Positions 26,584 to 36,159 of a stretch of 64,000 bases of DNA are shown piece by piece (positions within the stretch are counted from its first letter, which is position 1; each line of letters opens with the position of its first letter). A program made the translations under genes and the position numbers. The stretch comes from Falsirhodobacter algicola (lineage in GTDB: Bacteria > Pseudomonadota > Alphaproteobacteria > Rhodobacterales > Rhodobacteraceae): positions 1,991,001-2,055,000 of the forward strand of contig NZ_CP047289.1 in the NCBI RefSeq assembly GCF_018279165.1, read 5' to 3'. A model generated the notes under the pieces. That model was not told the origin of the DNA. It made no database searches and saw nothing but the letters and a program-made list of their open reading frames with translations.

Positions 26584-27900
26584 ATGCCGGATCTTTTCGA
26601 CGACCTTCCCGACACGCCCGCCCAATCCGGCCATCGCCCGTTGGCCGATCTTCTGCGCCCGCGGCGCCTGACGGATGTGGTGGGGCAGGGGCGGATCCTG
26701 TCGGAGGATGGCCCGCTGGGCGCGATGCTGGCGGCGGGCAGTCTGTCGTCCCTCATCCTCTGGGGGCCGCCGGGCGTCGGCAAGACGACCATCGCCCGCC
26801 TTCTGGCCGCCGAAACGGACCTTGCCTTCGTGCAGATCAGCGCGATTTTCACCGGCGTTCCCGACCTGCGCAAGGTGTTCGAAGGGGCGCGGATGCGCCG
26901 CGCCAACGGGCAGGGCACGCTTTTGTTCGTCGATGAGATCCACCGCTTCAACAAGGCCCAGCAGGACAGCTTCCTGCCGCATATGGAGGACGGCACGATC
27001 CTTCTGGTCGGTGCCACGACCGAGAACCCATCCTTCGAGTTGAACGCCGCGCTTTTGTCGCGGGCGCAGGTCATCGTGCTGGAACGCCTGACGCTGGCCG
27101 ATCTGGAGCGTCTGGCCCAGCGGGCGGAGCAGGAACTGGGCCGTGCCTTGCCGCTCGACGGCCCGGCCCGCGAGTCGCTGCTGGAGATGGCCGATGGCGA
27201 TGGCCGGGCCCTTTTGAACCTGATCGAGCAGGTGGGCGCGTGGACCCTCGACTGTGTTCTGGACCGGCCCGCCCTGTCGGCGCGTCTGATGCGGCGGGCG
27301 GCCAAATACGACAAGAACGGCGAAGAGCATTACAACCTCATCTCCGCGCTGCACAAATCGGTTCGCGGATCGGACCCCGATGCCGCGCTCTATTGGTTCG
27401 CGCGGATGCTGGAGGGGGGCGAGGACCCGCGCTATCTTGCGCGCCGCATCACCCGCATGGCGGTAGAGGATATCGCGCTGGCCGATCCCGAGGCGCAGCG
27501 CGTCTGCCTCGATGCGTGGAACACCTTCGAACGGCTCGGCAGCCCGGAGGGGGAGCTGGCGCTGGCGGGGGCGCTGGTGCATCTCGCGCTCGCCCCGAAA
27601 TCGAACGCGGTCTATGCCGCCTACAAGGCCGCCCGCGCCTCGGCCCGCCAGACGGGAAGCGAGCCGCCGCCTTTGCATATCCGCAACGCCCCCACCCGCA
27701 TGATGCGCGAGATGGGCTATGGCGCCGATTACGCCTATGATCACGATCAGGAGGACGCCTTCTCCGGTCAAAACTATTTCCCCGACGGGATGAAGCGTCC
27801 GGTCTTCTACACCCCGCCCGAACGCGGGTTCGAGCGGGAGTTGAAGAAGCGCAGCGAGTATTTCGCCCGCCTGCGGATCAAACGGCAGGGCGACGGTTGA
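26584..27900 (+). CDS. rarA: replication-associated recombination protein A (AAA+ ATPase)
   Basis: Clamp-loader-like ATPase that acts at stalled replication forks. 438 residues from the ATG at 26584; an earlier in-frame ATG at 26527 overlaps the rplQ terminator and is not used. Walker A GPPGVGKTT is at residues 61-69 and Walker B LLFVDEIHRF at 113-122 with Asp117-Glu118. The sensor GATTENPSF and the C-terminal tetramerisation region (KRPVFYTPPERGFE) are present. The start of a small co-directional group with crcB, 31 bp on. Confidence 0.95.
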   Translation: MPDLFDDLPDTPAQSGHRPLADLLRPRRLTDVVGQGRILSEDGPLGAMLAAGSLSSLILWGPPGVGKTTIARLLAAETDLAFVQISAIFTGVPDLRKVFEGARMRRANGQGTLLFVDEIHRFNKAQQDSFLPHMEDGTILLVGATTENPSFELNAALLSRAQVIVLERLTLADLERLAQRAEQELGRALPLDGPARESLLEMADGDGRALLNLIEQVGAWTLDCVLDRPALSARLMRRAAKYDKNGEEHYNLISALHKSVRGSDPDAALYWFARMLEGGEDPRYLARRITRMAVEDIALADPEAQRVCLDAWNTFERLGSPEGELALAGALVHLALAPKSNAVYAAYKAARASARQTGSEPPPLHIRNAPTRMMREMGYGADYAYDHDQEDAFSGQNYFPDGMKRPVFYTPPERGFERELKKRSEYFARLRIKRQGDG

Positions 27901-27931
27901 CAAAAGCACAAGGGGGGCGGAGACAGCGCCG

Positions 27932-28306
27932 ATGCTCCAGACACTTCCATATGTCGCGGCGGGCGGGGCCATCGGTGCCTCGCTGCGCTATCTCGTGAAT
28001 GTTGCGGCCACGCGCATGGCCCCCGGTTTCCCTTGGGGCACGCTGACGGTGAACCTTCTCGGTTCGGCCCTGATGGGGGCGCTGGCGGTGCTTCTTGCGC
28101 TGAAGGGGGGGCAGCGGTTCTCGCCTTTCCTGCTGACGGGGGTGCTGGGCGGGTTCACGACCTTCTCCGCCTTCTCACTGGACGCGCTGACCCTGTGGGA
28201 ACGGGGCGCGGCGCTTCAGGCGGCGGCCTATGTCGCCGCATCCGTGATCCTGTCGCTGCTGGCGGTGCTCGCCGGTGCGGCCCTTGCCCGAGGAGTGCTC
28301 GCATGA
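27932..28306 (+). CDS. crcB: fluoride efflux channel CrcB/Fluc
   Basis: Dimeric membrane channel that lets fluoride leave the cell. 124 residues with four hydrophobic segments. The family motifs GGAIGASLRYLVN (about 10-22), the GTLTVNLLGSALMG stretch with the pore Asn (near residue 41) and GVLGGFTTFSAFSLDAL (about 69-85) with the Phe-box are all visible. No fluoride riboswitch is evident in the 31-bp gap. The stop overlaps the next start by ATGA, so translation is coupled to the pseudouridine synthase. Confidence 0.95.
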   Translation: MLQTLPYVAAGGAIGASLRYLVNVAATRMAPGFPWGTLTVNLLGSALMGALAVLLALKGGQRFSPFLLTGVLGGFTTFSAFSLDALTLWERGAALQAAAYVAASVILSLLAVLAGAALARGVLA

Positions 28307-29325
28307 GCGTGAAGATGCTGACCGTGTCGGTCGATGAAGGTGAGCAGCGGCTGGACAAGTGGTTCAAGCGGCGCTTCCCCCATGTCACCCAAGGCGCGGT
28401 GGAAAAGATGTGCCGCACCGGCCAGATCCGGGTCGATGGGGGCCGGGTGAAGGCCTCCGACCGCATAGAGCCGGGGATGGTGATCCGCGTGCCGCCGCTG
28501 CCCGATCCGAACGACGATCGGCGCGAATTGCCGAGCCGCATCACCAAGGCCGATGCGCAGATGATTCAGGACGCGGTCATCTTCCGCGACGAACATATCA
28601 TCGTGCTGAACAAGCCTGCGGGCCTTCCGAGCCAAGGCGGCTCGGGGCAGGGCAACCGCCATGTCGACGGCCTCGCCGAGGCGCTGAAGTTCGGCTACAA
28701 GGACAAGCCGAAGCTGGTGCACCGGCTGGACAAGGATACTTCGGGCGTCCTGATGCTGGCGCGCACCGACCGCGTGGCCCGTGCGCTGTCCGAGGCGCTG
28801 CGCCACCGCAACGCGCGCAAGATCTACTGGGCGCTGGTCGCGGGCGTTCCGCAGCCCAAGAAAGGCTCCATCAAATACGGGCTGATGAAGGCCGGGGGCC
28901 GGGATGAGAAGATGGTCTGCGTGCATCCGGCCAAGATGTCCGAGCATCCCGACGCCAAGCGCGCCCATACCGACTATTTCGTGCTTTGGTTCCTTGGCAC
29001 GCGCATGTCGTGGATGGCGCTGGAGCCGGTGACGGGCCGCACCCACCAGTTGCGCGCCCATATGGCCGAGATGGGCCACCCGATCCTTGGCGACGGCAAA
29101 TACGGTGGCAGCGGGCAGGAGAACATGGGCGACGGCTGGGGCGGCGGCATCGGCGGCGAGATGAGCCGAAAGCTGAACCTGCACGCCCGCCAGCTGACGA
29201 TCGAGCATCCGATCCTGAAGACCGAGATGACCTTCGTCGCGGAGCTTCCGGACCATATGGACCGCGCCTTCCGCTTGCTGGACATGAAACCGGGCGACGT
29301 TCCGGCCGATCCGTTCGAGGGCTGA
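28303..29325 (+). CDS. rluC: 23S rRNA pseudouridine synthase, RluC/RluD type
   Basis: Converts uridine to pseudouridine in large-subunit rRNA. 340 residues from the ATG at 28303, which overlaps the crcB stop; longer in-frame openings upstream run through crcB in another frame. An S4-like domain covers about residues 15-70 (DEGEQRLDKWFKRRFP), and the catalytic domain has LVHRLDKDTSGVLML with the active Asp near residue 145. RluC is the likely call since the LDKDTSG and GRTHQLRAHM motifs fit RluA-family enzymes, but the exact target uridines cannot be read from sequence. Confidence 0.9.
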   Translation: MSVKMLTVSVDEGEQRLDKWFKRRFPHVTQGAVEKMCRTGQIRVDGGRVKASDRIEPGMVIRVPPLPDPNDDRRELPSRITKADAQMIQDAVIFRDEHIIVLNKPAGLPSQGGSGQGNRHVDGLAEALKFGYKDKPKLVHRLDKDTSGVLMLARTDRVARALSEALRHRNARKIYWALVAGVPQPKKGSIKYGLMKAGGRDEKMVCVHPAKMSEHPDAKRAHTDYFVLWFLGTRMSWMALEPVTGRTHQLRAHMAEMGHPILGDGKYGGSGQENMGDGWGGGIGGEMSRKLNLHARQLTIEHPILKTEMTFVAELPDHMDRAFRLLDMKPGDVPADPFEG

Positions 29326-29326
29326 G

Positions 29327-30028
29327 ATGAGCTGGGCGCCGAAGCGGTTCTGGACCAAGGCCTCCGCCGTGGCCGAAGAGGGGGGCCATGCCGTCCATCT
29401 GGACGGACGCCCCGTGCGCACCCCGGCCAAGGCGCCGCTGCGCCTGCCGACGCGGGCGCTGGCCGAACGCATCGCCGCCGAATGGGACGCGCAGGAGGGC
29501 GAAGTGCGCCCCCACACCATGCCCGCGACCCGCATGGCCAATTCCGCGATCGACAAGGTGGGGCCGCAGCGCGCCCTCGTGATCGAGGAACTGGCCCGCT
29601 ATGGCGGCAGCGATCTTCTGTGCTACCGCGCGGAGGAGCCGGACGAGCTGGTGGCCCGGCAGCGCGCATGGGATCCACTTCTGGATTGGGCGGCGGCGGA
29701 TCTCGGCAGCCCCCTTGCGGTGACGGCGGGCGTGATCCCCGTAGCGCAGCCCGAACCCTCCCTCGTACGGCTGCGCGATCATGTCGCGGCCCGTTCCGAT
29801 TTCGAGATTGCGGCCCTTCACGATCTCGTCGCAATCTCGGGGTCATTGGTGCTGGCGCTTGCGGTCGCGGCGCGCCGGCTGGATGGCACGACGGCCTTCG
29901 ATCTGTCGCGCCTCGATGAGACATTCCAAGCTGAAAAATGGGGCATCGACCCCGAATCCGCCGCCATGGAAGCCCAGAAAAAAACCGGGTTTCTGGAAGC
30001 TGAGGCATTTTTCCTATTGTGTCGGTAA
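29327..30028 (+). CDS. ATP12-family F1-ATPase assembly chaperone
   Basis: Homologue of the mitochondrial Atp12 chaperone, which binds the F1 alpha subunit before assembly; in alphaproteobacteria it is presumed to act likewise. 233 residues. The family start WAPKRFWTKA, VHLDGRPVRTPAK and the ELARYGGSDLLCYRAEEP segment near residue 86-103 are clear. It starts one base after the preceding stop, so it belongs to the crcB-rluC unit. F1 genes are not in the window; F0 genes lie 27 kb away. Confidence 0.9.
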   Translation: MSWAPKRFWTKASAVAEEGGHAVHLDGRPVRTPAKAPLRLPTRALAERIAAEWDAQEGEVRPHTMPATRMANSAIDKVGPQRALVIEELARYGGSDLLCYRAEEPDELVARQRAWDPLLDWAAADLGSPLAVTAGVIPVAQPEPSLVRLRDHVAARSDFEIAALHDLVAISGSLVLALAVAARRLDGTTAFDLSRLDETFQAEKWGIDPESAAMEAQKKTGFLEAEAFFLLCR

Positions 30029-30035
30029 CAATCAT

Positions 30036-30050
30036 GCCCAACAATTGGGC
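30036..30050 (+). other. hairpin after the ATP12-family gene
   Basis: GCCCAA (30036-30041) pairs with TTGGGC (30045-30050) around CAA; a CTGCCT/AGGCAG stem follows at about 30071-30089. They sit in the 185-bp gap before bztA and may end the upstream unit, though no U-run is present. I see no convincing promoter for bztA in the gap. Confidence 0.35.
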
Positions 30051-30213
30051 GTGCTGACCCGGTGAAAGCATCTGCCTGCGAAGAAGGCAGCACTTCCATC
30101 GGGGCGGGTTGACGGGTGCGAAGATCCCATCGGAAAGTGGGGCAGCGCGTCGAACCGGACGCAGAGGGAAAAAGGGGACGCCGGTGCAGTGGCCCCATCA
30201 GCAAGAGGTATCC

Positions 30214-31230
30214 ATGACGAAGATTGCAATTCTGGGAACGCTGACGGCCATGGGGCTTGCGGCGGGCGCGGCTTCGGCTGCAACGCTGGACGATGTGAAG
30301 GCGCGGGGCGAACTCATCTGCGGTGTGAACCCGGGTCTGACCGGCTTTGCCGCGCCGGATGCCAGCGGGAACTGGTCGGGCTTCGATATCTCGCTGTGCC
30401 GGGCCATTGCGGGCGCGGTCTTCGGCGATGGCAACAAGGTGCGCTTCGTGCCCACCACCTCCGAGACGCGCTTCACCGCGCTCGCGTCGGGCGAAGTGGA
30501 CGTGCTGGTGCGCAACAGCACGTGGACCTTCTCGCGGGATGCCGATCTCGGCCTCGATTTCGCGGGCGTGAACTACTATGACGGCCAAGGCTTCATGGTT
30601 CATCAGGATCTGGGCGTCACCTCGGCCAAGGAACTCGACGGTGCGACGATCTGCATCCAGACCGGCACCACGACCGAGCTGAACCTTGCCGATTACTTCG
30701 CCGTCAACGGCATGAGCTATACCCCCGTCGCCGTGCAGTCGAACGCCGAGGGCGAGCAGCAGTACCTTGCCGGTGCCTGCGATGCCTATACCACGGATGC
30801 TTCGGGCCTTGCCGCGACGCGCGCCGCCTTCGCGACGCCCGCCGATCACATCATCCTGCCGGAGATCATCTCCAAAGAGCCGCTCGGGCCGGCCACGCGC
30901 CAAGGCGACAGCCAGTGGAACGACATCGTCCGTTGGACGCTGAACGCTCTGGTCGCCGCCGAGGAATACGGCGTCACCTCTGCCAATATCGAAGAGCTGT
31001 CCGCCAGCTCGCAGAACCCGGAAGTGCGCCGTCTGCTGGGCACCGAGGGCACCCTTGGCGAGATGCTGGGCCTTGATGCCGATTGGGCGGCCAACGCGAT
31101 CTCCGTCGGTGGCAACTACGGCGAGATCTTCGCTGCCACCATCGGTGAGCAGACGCCGATCGGCCTTGCCCGCGGGCTGAACGCCCAATGGACGCAAGGC
31201 GGGCTGCTCTACGCGCCGCCCTTCCGCTGA
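30214..31230 (+). CDS. bztA: polar amino acid ABC transporter, periplasmic binding protein
   Basis: Binds Glu/Gln/Asp/Asn-type amino acids in the periplasm and delivers them to BztBC. 338 residues from the ATG at 30214; an in-frame opening from 30109 would put the signal peptide in the interior. The signal peptide is residues 1-23 with cleavage after ASA, followed by TLDDVKARGELICGVNPGLTG, typical of the general amino acid AapJ/BztA family. Type II periplasmic fold. First of a four-gene operon with both permeases and the ATPase. Confidence 0.93.
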   Translation: MTKIAILGTLTAMGLAAGAASAATLDDVKARGELICGVNPGLTGFAAPDASGNWSGFDISLCRAIAGAVFGDGNKVRFVPTTSETRFTALASGEVDVLVRNSTWTFSRDADLGLDFAGVNYYDGQGFMVHQDLGVTSAKELDGATICIQTGTTTELNLADYFAVNGMSYTPVAVQSNAEGEQQYLAGACDAYTTDASGLAATRAAFATPADHIILPEIISKEPLGPATRQGDSQWNDIVRWTLNALVAAEEYGVTSANIEELSASSQNPEVRRLLGTEGTLGEMLGLDADWAANAISVGGNYGEIFAATIGEQTPIGLARGLNAQWTQGGLLYAPPFR

Positions 31231-31237
31231 TCCTTCC

Positions 31238-31264
31238 GGCGGGGGCGCCATGCGTGCCCCCGCC
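31238..31264 (+). other. hairpin between binding protein and permease genes
   Basis: GGCGGGGGC (31238-31246) pairs perfectly with GCCCCCGCC (31256-31264) with a 9-base loop, eight bases after the bztA stop. Stems at this position in ABC operons commonly stabilise the binding-protein mRNA and limit permease expression; that role is inferred here. Confidence 0.5.
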
Positions 31265-31340
31265 CCATCCGACACAGAACGCGATCGCCGCGGCGTAACA
31301 TCGCCGAAACCATGCGGCTGATCCGATACAGGGGGTGTTC

Positions 31341-32588
31341 ATGGCCGATGCCGTGGAGAAGCCGAAGGAATCCTTCCGGCTGAGCATGCTGATCTATGAC
31401 ACGCGATACCGGTCGATGACGATCCAGCTGGTCGTCTTCGCCCTGTTCGTGGCGATCGCCGCATGGCTGGTCGACAACACGGTGCGCAACCTTGCCGCAC
31501 TGGGGAAGGATTTCGACTTCGGCTTCCTGTCCGTCCGCGCGGGCTATGACATCGCGCAGCGGCTGGTGCCCTATACGCAGGACAGCACGCATCTGCGCGC
31601 CCTGATCGTGGGCCTGATGAACACGCTGCTGATCGCGGTGATGGGCTGCGCCTTGGCCACGGTGGTCGGCATCGCGGTCGGCGTGCTGCGCCTGTCGTCC
31701 AACTGGCTCGTGGCGCGGCTGATGACCGTCTATGTGGAGATGTTCCGCAACGTCCCGATCCTGCTGTGGATCCTGCTCTTCTACACCGTATTCACCGAAG
31801 CCTCGCCCGCGCCGTCGGTCTTCCGCGGCGACGAGGGGCGCGGCCTGCTCTTCGGTCTGTTCGCCGTCACCAACCGTTACACCGCCATTCCCGCCATCGG
31901 GGTGGATAACGGCTTCGGCTCGCTCGATCTCGGGCTGTTCCCGGTCAACCTGTCGCTTCTGGCGGTGGTGGTGGTGCTGGCGATCTCGCTCTTCGTCCGC
32001 AGCCGGCTGAACCGACATGCGGCAGCCATTCAGGCCGAGACCGGGCGTCGCCCCGTCACATGGTGGAAATCGCTGCTGATCGTGGTGCTTCCCCTCGTGA
32101 TTCTGCTGTGGGTGATGGGCGTGCATCTGCTGGTGCCGACGATCTCCGGCTTCAACTTCACCGGCGGCGTCAATGTCCCGAACTCGTTCATGGCGCTGTG
32201 GCTGGCCCTGTCGCTCTATACCGGTGCCTTCATCGCCGAGATCGTGCGCGCGGGCATCCTCGCCGTGTCGCGCGGCCAGAGCGAGGCGGCCTTCGCCCTC
32301 GGTCTGCGCCCCGGCCGCACCATGAGCCTCGTGATCCTGCCGCAGGCGCTGCGCGTCATCATTCCGCCGCTGATCTCGCAATTCCTGAACCTGACCAAGA
32401 ACTCCTCGCTCGCCATCGCGGTCGGCTATCTCGACCTGCGCGGCACGCTGGGCGGCATCACCCTGAACCAGACGGGGAGGGAACTGGAATGCGTCCTTCT
32501 GATGATGCTGATCTATCTTGCGATCAGCCTCGTCATCTCGGCGGTGATGAACGTCTACAACTCCCGTGTCCGCCTGAAGGAGCGTTGA
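31341..32588 (+). CDS. bztB: polar amino acid ABC transporter permease
   Basis: Integral membrane subunit of the glutamate/glutamine/aspartate/asparagine importer. 415 residues from the ATG at 31341, with a GGGGG run just upstream; a GTG two codons earlier (31335) is the alternative. Long Aap/Bzt-type permease with an extended region between the first segments and the permease core. The core carries EIVRAGILAVSRGQSEAAFALG, the EAA loop, near residues 295-316 in parts. It lies 1 bp from bztC. Confidence 0.93.
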   Translation: MADAVEKPKESFRLSMLIYDTRYRSMTIQLVVFALFVAIAAWLVDNTVRNLAALGKDFDFGFLSVRAGYDIAQRLVPYTQDSTHLRALIVGLMNTLLIAVMGCALATVVGIAVGVLRLSSNWLVARLMTVYVEMFRNVPILLWILLFYTVFTEASPAPSVFRGDEGRGLLFGLFAVTNRYTAIPAIGVDNGFGSLDLGLFPVNLSLLAVVVVLAISLFVRSRLNRHAAAIQAETGRRPVTWWKSLLIVVLPLVILLWVMGVHLLVPTISGFNFTGGVNVPNSFMALWLALSLYTGAFIAEIVRAGILAVSRGQSEAAFALGLRPGRTMSLVILPQALRVIIPPLISQFLNLTKNSSLAIAVGYLDLRGTLGGITLNQTGRELECVLLMMLIYLAISLVISAVMNVYNSRVRLKER

Positions 32589-32589
32589 G

Positions 32590-33906
32590 ATGAGCGATAC
32601 GCATGCCCAGACCGTTCCCTTCGTCCGCGACACCATGCTGTCCGAAGCGCCGCCCCCTGCGGGGCAGGCCGGGGCGGTGCGCTGGCTGCGCGAGAATCTG
32701 TTCGCCGGCTGGCTGAACACGGTGCTGACCGTGTTGGGCCTCGTGGCGGTGTTCTTTCTGCTGCGCGGGCTGCTGCCGTGGTTCCTGCATGGCGTCTGGA
32801 ACGCTCAGACGCTGGGCGAATGCCGCCAGATCATCGCCGAACGCTGGGGCCCGGATGCGACCGGCGCCTGCTGGGCCGTGATCCGCGACCGCTGGACGCA
32901 ATTCCTCTTCGGGTTCTACCCGTCCGAACTCTATTGGCGGCCGGTGCTGGCGCTGGTGCTGCTGTTCGTCGCACTGGCCCCGGTTCTGTTCCCGGCGGTG
33001 CCGCGCCGCTTGACGCTCTTTTCGCTGCTGTATCCGTTCGTCGGGTTCTGGCTGCTCTGGGGCGGGTCGATCTGGCAGCCGGTGATGGTGCTTCTCGGCT
33101 TCGTGCTCGGCTATGGCGCATGGCGTCTGCTGCGCGACCGCGCGCCGCTTCTGGCGCCCTTTGCCGGGGTGGTCGTCGCCCTGCTGTGGTGGCTGGTGCT
33201 GTGCGGGCCGCTGCGCGATCTCTTCGCCTCGATCCTGCCGATCGGGCTGGAGAGCGTGCGTTCCGACCGGTTCGGCGGGTTCGTCCTGTCGCTGACGATC
33301 GGGGTTGCGGCCATCACGCTGTCGCTGCCGATGGGCATCGCGCTGGCGCTGGCGCGGCGGTCGGATATGTTCCTGATCAAGACGCTGTCGGTCTGCTTCA
33401 TCGAGTTCATTCGCGGCGTGCCGCTGATCACGCTGCTGTTCACGGCGTCGCTCCTGCTGAACTACTTCCTGCCGCCGGGCACGAATTTCGACATCATCCT
33501 GCGGGTCATCATCATGGTGACGCTGTTCGCGGCCGCCTATATCGCCGAAGTGGTGCGCGGCGGCCTCGCGGCGCTGCCGCGCGGTCAGTACGAGGCGGCT
33601 GACGCGCTTGGCCTGAACTACATGCAGGCGCAGCGACTGATCGTGCTGCCGCAGGCGCTGAAGATCTCCATCCCCGGCATCGTCTCCACCTTCATCGGTC
33701 TGTTCAAGGATACGACGCTGGTGATCTTCGTCGGCCTTCTCGATCCGCTGAAGGGCATCACCGACGCGGTCCGCGCCTCCACCGACTGGAAGGGCATCTA
33801 CTGGGAGCCGTATATCTTCGTCGGGACCATCTTCTTCCTCTTCTGCTTCGGCATGTCGCGCTACTCCATGCATCTGGAGCGCCGCCTGAAACGCGAACAC
33901 CGCTAA
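32590..33906 (+). CDS. bztC: polar amino acid ABC transporter permease
   Basis: Second permease of the heterodimeric channel. 438 residues with roughly eight to ten hydrophobic segments. The EAA loop reads [21 protein letters not shown] near residues 320-340 in parts, and the long N-terminal segment before the core is typical of AapM/BztC. The ribosome binding site overlaps the end of bztB (AAGGAGCGTTGAG). It ends 11 bp before bztD. Confidence 0.93.
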   Translation: MSDTHAQTVPFVRDTMLSEAPPPAGQAGAVRWLRENLFAGWLNTVLTVLGLVAVFFLLRGLLPWFLHGVWNAQTLGECRQIIAERWGPDATGACWAVIRDRWTQFLFGFYPSELYWRPVLALVLLFVALAPVLFPAVPRRLTLFSLLYPFVGFWLLWGGSIWQPVMVLLGFVLGYGAWRLLRDRAPLLAPFAGVVVALLWWLVLCGPLRDLFASILPIGLESVRSDRFGGFVLSLTIGVAAITLSLPMGIALALARRSDMFLIKTLSVCFIEFIRGVPLITLLFTASLLLNYFLPPGTNFDIILRVIIMVTLFAAAYIAEVVRGGLAALPRGQYEAADALGLNYMQAQRLIVLPQALKISIPGIVSTFIGLFKDTTLVIFVGLLDPLKGITDAVRASTDWKGIYWEPYIFVGTIFFLFCFGMSRYSMHLERRLKREHR

Positions 33907-33917
33907 GGAACACGTCC

Positions 33918-34703
<786 letters not shown>

Positions 34704-34711
34704 GCCGGGGA

Positions 34712-35206
34712 TCAGAGATCGCGCGGCACCGTGAAGGCGACGGGCGTGGCAGAGCCGTAGCTCGCCGCGCCCCAGCCGTCGCCGGGCAGATCCGCGATCA
34801 GCGTTGCGGCCGTGGGGTAGGCGGCGAAGGCCGCGTGGTCCGGCAGTGTGCGCAGGATCATCCCCGCAAACTCGCCGATGCCCGGATTGTGCCCGACGAT
34901 CACCACGCATTGCCCAGTGGCGCCGCGCAGGTGGCGCAGGATCACGTCCGGCCCCGCATGATAGAGGGCAGGCACCAGCGCCGGCACCACATCGCCCAGA
35001 TGCGGGGCGATCAGATCCCAGCTTTGCCGTGTCCGGCAGGCATCCGAGCACAGAACCTCGTCCGGCATCACCCCCTGCGCCGCCAGCCATGCGCCGATCT
35101 TGGGCGCGGCCTCCTGCCCGCGTGGGGCGAGGGGGCGCTGATGGTCGGTCAGGCAGGGATCGTCCCAACCCGATTTGGCATGGCGGATCAGGACAAGCCG
35201 CGGCAT
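34712..35206 (-). CDS. sixA: SixA-type histidine phosphatase
   Basis: Small member of the histidine phosphatase superfamily; E. coli SixA dephosphorylates phosphohistidine on Hpt or NPr proteins. 164 residues with the catalytic RHAKS motif at residues 8-12 and the second His in VGHNPGIGEF near residue 104. The start codon shares one base with the argB stop (TGATG), so it is translated with argB. The true substrate here is unknown; the fold and active site are clear. Confidence 0.85.
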   Translation of the reverse strand: MPRLVLIRHAKSGWDDPCLTDHQRPLAPRGQEAAPKIGAWLAAQGVMPDEVLCSDACRTRQSWDLIAPHLGDVVPALVPALYHAGPDVILRHLRGATGQCVVIVGHNPGIGEFAGMILRTLPDHAAFAAYPTAATLIADLPGDGWGAASYGSATPVAFTVPRDL

Positions 35207-36102
35207 CAGCGGATCCGCGGCTTCACGCGCGGCTCGGTCATGCGGATCATGGAGCCGGCGCCGTGGTCGGTGAAGAGTTCCAGAAGGCAGGCATTGGGCA
35301 CCCGCCCATCGAGGATGACGACGCCGCGCACCCCTTCCTCCACGGCCTGAAGCGCCGTCTCGGTCTTGGGGATCATGCCGCCGGCGATGGTGCCGTCCGC
35401 GATCATCGCGCGCACTTCCTCGGGGCTGAGCTGGGTGACGACTTCGCCCGCCTTGTTCTTCACGCCCGACACATCGGTCAGCAGCAGAAGGCGGTCGGCC
35501 TTCAGCGCGCCCGCGATGGCCCCGGCGGCGGTGTCGCCATTCACGTTGAACGTCTCGTTGTCTTCGAGCCCGGTGGCGACGGGGGCGACGACCGGGATCA
35601 TTCCGGCGGTGTAGAGATCGCGCAGCACCTGCACGTTCATCTCCACCGGGCGGCCGACGAAGCCCAGTTCCGGATCGTCCGCCACGGCGACCATCAGATC
35701 GTCATCCTTGCCGGAAATGCCGACGGCGCGCCCGCCCTGATCGTTGATCGCCTGCACGATGCGCTTGTTCACGAGGCCGGACAGCACCATCTCCACCACC
35801 TCGACGGTGGCCTTGTCGGTGACGCGCTTGCCGCGGACGAACTCGCTCTTGATGCCCAGACGGGCCAGAAGATCGTTGATCATCGGCCCGCCGCCATGCA
35901 CGACCACCGGGTTCACCCCGACCTGCCGCATCAGCACCACGTCGCGGGCGAATTCGGCCATCGCATCGTCGTCGCCCATCGCGTTGCCGCCGAACTTCAC
36001 CACGACCACGGCCCCGGCATAGCGCTGCAGATAGGGCAGGGCTTCGGACAGGGTCTTCGCGGTGGCGATCGAGTCACGCATCATGGCAAGCTGCTTCTTC
36101 AT
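35206..36102 (-). CDS. argB: acetylglutamate kinase
   Basis: Phosphorylates N-acetylglutamate, the second step of arginine synthesis. 298 residues from the ATG at 36102 ([18 protein letters not shown]), with GAGG upstream; a longer opening to 36156 adds 18 residues that do not fit the family. [10 protein letters not shown] (about 35-44) and [10 protein letters not shown] (about 65-74) are the nucleotide and substrate loops. The N-terminal helix before the core suggests the arginine-sensitive hexameric type. Lies between the MFS gene and sixA in a minus-strand unit. Confidence 0.96.
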   Translation of the reverse strand: MKKQLAMMRDSIATAKTLSEALPYLQRYAGAVVVVKFGGNAMGDDDAMAEFARDVVLMRQVGVNPVVVHGGGPMINDLLARLGIKSEFVRGKRVTDKATVEVVEMVLSGLVNKRIVQAINDQGGRAVGISGKDDDLMVAVADDPELGFVGRPVEMNVQVLRDLYTAGMIPVVAPVATGLEDNETFNVNGDTAAGAIAGALKADRLLLLTDVSGVKNKAGEVVTQLSPEEVRAMIADGTIAGGMIPKTETALQAVEEGVRGVVILDGRVPNACLLELFTDHGAGSMIRMTEPRVKPRIR

Positions 36103-36159
36103 CGGGGATCCTCGGGGTTCGGCAACAGGACTAGCGGCTTTGCCGCGGGCTGCCAAGCC

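Noticed and set aside
27901-27931. Fluoride riboswitch before crcB
   Set aside because: The gap is only 31 bp and the end of rarA shows no crcB-motif structure.
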